From assembly GCA_020638695.1 (NCBI GenBank), contig JACKIB010000004.1, positions 1 to 64,000 on the forward strand: 64,000 bases of DNA, written 5' to 3'. Source of the stretch: Planctomycetota bacterium. Lineage in GTDB: Bacteria; Planctomycetota; UBA1135; UBA2386. The notes below the pieces were generated by a model. The model saw only the letters and a program-made list of their open reading frames with translations. It was not told where the DNA came from and did not search any database. Below, one piece after another: positions 62,196 through 64,000 of the stretch (within the stretch, counting starts at the first letter, position 1; every line of letters begins with the position of its first letter). The position numbers and the translations under genes are program-made.

Positions 62196-62879
62196 ATGCG
62201 GATGAAGCAATCGAAGGAAAGCACGGGCATGTTGCCGTTCCCCCGCATGAACTGGGGCGGTCGGCGCAAAGGGGCGGGGCGCAAGCCGAAGGGTGACAAG
62301 GCCGGGGTGTCGCACCGCAGTCGTGCGGCGCTCGCCGCGCGCTTTCCGGTTCATGTGACCACGAGGTTGATGCGTGGACTACCGTCGCTTCGCAGCCAAG
62401 GCGTGTACGCGGTGCTGCGCGCGGCGTTCGCCATGGGCTGTGACCGCAACGGCTTTCGCCTGGTGCACTACTCCGTGCAGGGCAATCACCTGCACATGAT
62501 CGTGGAGGCGACCGACCGCACCTGCCTGTCGCGCGGCCTGCAAGGGCTCCTGGTTCGCATCGCTCGAGCCCTGAACCGCCTGTGGCGTCGCGCCGGCAAG
62601 GTGTTCGCCGATCGCTACCACGACCACATCCTGCGCACCCCCCGCGAAGTGCGACACGCTCTCGCCTACGTCCTCAACAACGCACGTCGCCACGGCGTGC
62701 GCTTGGCGCAGGAGATCGACTACTTCACCTCGGGATGCTGGTTCGACGGCTGGCGCGAGAACCTGACGAGCAAGCAGCCCTCGGGCCTCGCCCGGCCGGT
62801 CGCACGCGCGCGCAACTGGCTACTCAACATCGGCTGGCGAAGACACGGTCTGATCAGCCACCGCGAAACCCCGGGCTGA
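62196..62879 (+). CDS. REP-associated tyrosine transposase (RAYT, Y1/IS200-like fold)
   Basis: The 227-residue protein has the RAYT layout. A basic N-terminus (GGRRKGAGRKPKGDKAG) precedes the HUH nuclease fold, with HLHM in YSVQGNHLHMIVEATD as the HUH motif and the probable nucleophile Tyr in VRHALAYVLNNARRHG. FADRYHDHILRTPREVRHAL is the family block after it. RAYTs nick and move REP hairpins in trans in gammaproteobacteria; palindromes flank this gene on both sides. ATG 62151 would add 15 residues, and ATG 62202 is also possible. Confidence 0.92.
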   Translation: MRMKQSKESTGMLPFPRMNWGGRRKGAGRKPKGDKAGVSHRSRAALAARFPVHVTTRLMRGLPSLRSQGVYAVLRAAFAMGCDRNGFRLVHYSVQGNHLHMIVEATDRTCLSRGLQGLLVRIARALNRLWRRAGKVFADRYHDHILRTPREVRHALAYVLNNARRHGVRLAQEIDYFTSGCWFDGWRENLTSKQPSGLARPVARARNWLLNIGWRRHGLISHRETPG

Positions 62880-62923
62880 CGCGCTCACATCGCGCGCGCT
62901 CACCCACGCCAAGACCCCACCCT

Positions 62924-63006
62924 CTCCCCTCACGGCCCCGTCGGCATCGGCTTCGGTCGCAACTTGCCCATGCCCGAAGCCGATGCCGACGGGGTCGTGA
63001 GGGGAG
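62924..63006. repeat. Long palindrome right of the RAYT gene
   Basis: A 33-bp stem (62924-62956 with 62974-63006) with one mismatch and a 17-base loop. It shares GGCCCCGTCG and GTCGGCATCGG with the left palindrome, so both belong to one family. Confidence 0.95.
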
Positions 63007-63071
63007 CCCTCACAGGCTCTCGAGGTTGAGGCTGAGGGAGCGCAACAGCCCAACAGCCCACAGTCTGGTGG

Positions 63072-63275
63072 TAGTGCCCCTCGTCTGAAGTTCGCAGCAA
63101 ATGTGGCTGTGTCAGTCGATTCGCGCGCAAGGCGCTGCGATCGAGCTGCTGCGATCGCGCAAGGTCGCCGCTGGCTTCGTCGAAAGTCAGAACCTGCTCC
63201 TCGACGGGGAGGCGCCCCGTCCCCGGGCAGACGACCTCGCACGATCTCACGACGCTGCTCACGTATAGTCCGGAC
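63072..63275 (+). repeat. Composite dispersed repeat, copy 3 (modules A and B)
   Basis: The first 69 bases (63072-63140) match the start of module A (TAGTGCCCCTCGTCTGAAG). Module B follows in the same orientation (63145-63275, starting GCTGCTGCGATCGCGCAAGG). In copy 1 the same modules occur with B first and A inverted. It ends at the stop of the methyltransferase gene. Confidence 0.85.
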
Positions 63276-63922
63276 TACTTCGCCGACAACACCAGTTCGG
63301 CACACGAACCAGCTTCGGCATTCGCGGACTTGTCTCCCTGCAGCACCAGCGCCGGAGGAAAATTGCGCGCCACCAAGCGCGCGATGCGAAACCGGTCGAA
63401 GCGGTCGCGCATGGCTCGGCGCAGGCGGCGTGCGCCTGGCGTGATGTACGACTGCACATAGCTGAAGGTGCGGAACGTGCCGCCGTGGTCGAGCACTTGG
63501 TAGGCAGTGGAGACGATCTCCTCCATCGCCGGGAGGAAGATGAGCGGCAGACCCGAGATGATCGCCTTGGGCCGCGGCAGGTCGCGCTCGGCAAGCAGTT
63601 GCTCGATCTGCTCGACCCGGGCGTTGGCGAACTGGAGTTCCGGCATCCGCTGCCGCAGGACGTCGCAGAAGCCGGCCTCGCTCTCGATGCCCAGGTAGCG
63701 AACGCCGTCGATCGGGCGGATCGCGCGGCGGATCTCCTGAGTCAGCGCGCCGGTGCCTGGTCCGTATTCGACGATCAGATCACCCGGGCGCAGGTCCAGG
63801 TCCAGCAGCATCGAACGACCGAGGAATCGCGTGCTCGGGCAAACGGCGCCGACCTCGCGTGGATTGTGCAGGAAGCGGCGTAGGAAGAGGAACCGTTGGC
63901 CCTTGGCAATCGCTGTGGTCAT
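63275..63922 (-). CDS. Phospholipid N-methyltransferase-like SAM enzyme
   Basis: The 215-residue protein has the class I SAM motif LIVEYGPGTGALTQEIRRAI and the acidic YLGIESEAGFCDVLRQRMPE. The N-terminus FLFLRRFLHNPREVGAVCPSTRFLGRSM is characteristic of the PmtA/rRNA-dimethylase-like group, and LPRPKAIISGLPLIFLP follows as motif IV. PmtA methylates phosphatidylethanolamine. Substrate assignment is by family only. The stop abuts repeat copy 3. ATG 63922 follows GCAGGCAGC, a weak ribosome-binding site. Confidence 0.82.
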   Translation of the reverse strand: MTTAIAKGQRFLFLRRFLHNPREVGAVCPSTRFLGRSMLLDLDLRPGDLIVEYGPGTGALTQEIRRAIRPIDGVRYLGIESEAGFCDVLRQRMPELQFANARVEQIEQLLAERDLPRPKAIISGLPLIFLPAMEEIVSTAYQVLDHGGTFRTFSYVQSYITPGARRLRRAMRDRFDRFRIARLVARNFPPALVLQGDKSANAEAGSCAELVLSAK

Positions 63923-64000
63923 GTGCTGCCTGCGCTGGTCAGGTGGAGATGGAGAGGTGCCGGCGGCGAAGCGCATGCGTGCGCGCCAATGAGAAGCCGA

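Larger units (their letters stand above)
61544..63041 (+). mobile_element. REP-associated transposase unit bounded by inverted arms and palindromes
   Basis: The left arm 61544-61565 (GCTCCCTCAACCTCGAG...) is the inverted counterpart of the right arm 63013-63041 (...CTCGAGGTTGAG...GAGGGAGC) apart from a 6-base insertion and small changes. Just inside each arm lies a long hairpin (61574-61667 and 62924-63006) with a shared core. The RAYT gene is in the middle. The 1.5-kb whole looks like one unit. Whether it moves as such is inference. Confidence 0.65.

Overview
The window is about 64 kb of high-GC DNA (roughly two thirds G+C by eye). Its genes suggest a planctomycete-like bacterium. The evidence is a large set of secreted proteins with signal peptides ending in AQ or VCQ, secreted proteins built from TDGT-AGT repeats, an ECF sigma factor next to a membrane-anchored Ser/Thr kinase, an octaheme cytochrome, a DUF4382 protein, and lpxB showing a lipid A-bearing envelope. 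This placement is inference from gene content; no rRNA gene is present.

Region by region. 1-5.4 kb: a gene tail, a TonB-type protein, a beta-barrel-like exported protein, an RlmN-type radical SAM enzyme, an Fpg/Nei glycosylase and a secreted coiled-coil protein. 5.4-5.9 kb: tRNA-Lys(CTT) and tRNA-His(GTG), each with a readable promoter. 5.9-12 kb: an octaheme c-type cytochrome with a small membrane protein, a YdbS/YdbT-like PH-domain pair and a C45-type hydrolase. 12-25 kb: a kptA remnant, two PLP-dependent sulfur enzymes, PEP carboxykinase, an acyltransferase lying between two 72-bp direct repeats, an amidohydrolase, a TPR protein, an unidentified basic protein and MgtE.

26.4-31 kb is an accessory island next to tRNA-Pro(CGG). 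It holds a tyrosine recombinase broken by an in-frame stop, a small ORF, a DUF4304 gene split by an IS4-like element, a 42-bp duplication and a small orphan ORF. 31-35.4 kb: a LURP-one-like protein, a zinc-ribbon membrane protein, and a kinase with a beta-helix domain paired with an ECF sigma factor. 35.4-40.5 kb: composite dispersed repeats and an IS630 element that landed in the TA of a stop codon. 40.5-53 kb: several secreted repeat proteins, an orphan DNA methyltransferase, a sigma-54 activator, a rhodanese and a zinc metallopeptidase. 53-59.5 kb: an operon for an ABC transporter, LpxB and a UbiD-like decarboxylase, with trkA transcribed divergently. 59.7-64 kb: a DUF4382 lipoprotein, a REP-associated tyrosine transposase (RAYT) flanked by two related long palindromes, another composite repeat, and a phospholipid-methyltransferase-like enzyme.

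The least ordinary content is the repeat biology. The RAYT unit is bounded by inverted arms and hairpins. A two-module dispersed repeat (A/B) occurs in rearranged orders. A second family (C) keeps its hairpins through compensatory changes. Short motifs resembling transposon ends occur with no transposase beside them. Together these suggest a lineage-specific set of small non-autonomous elements.
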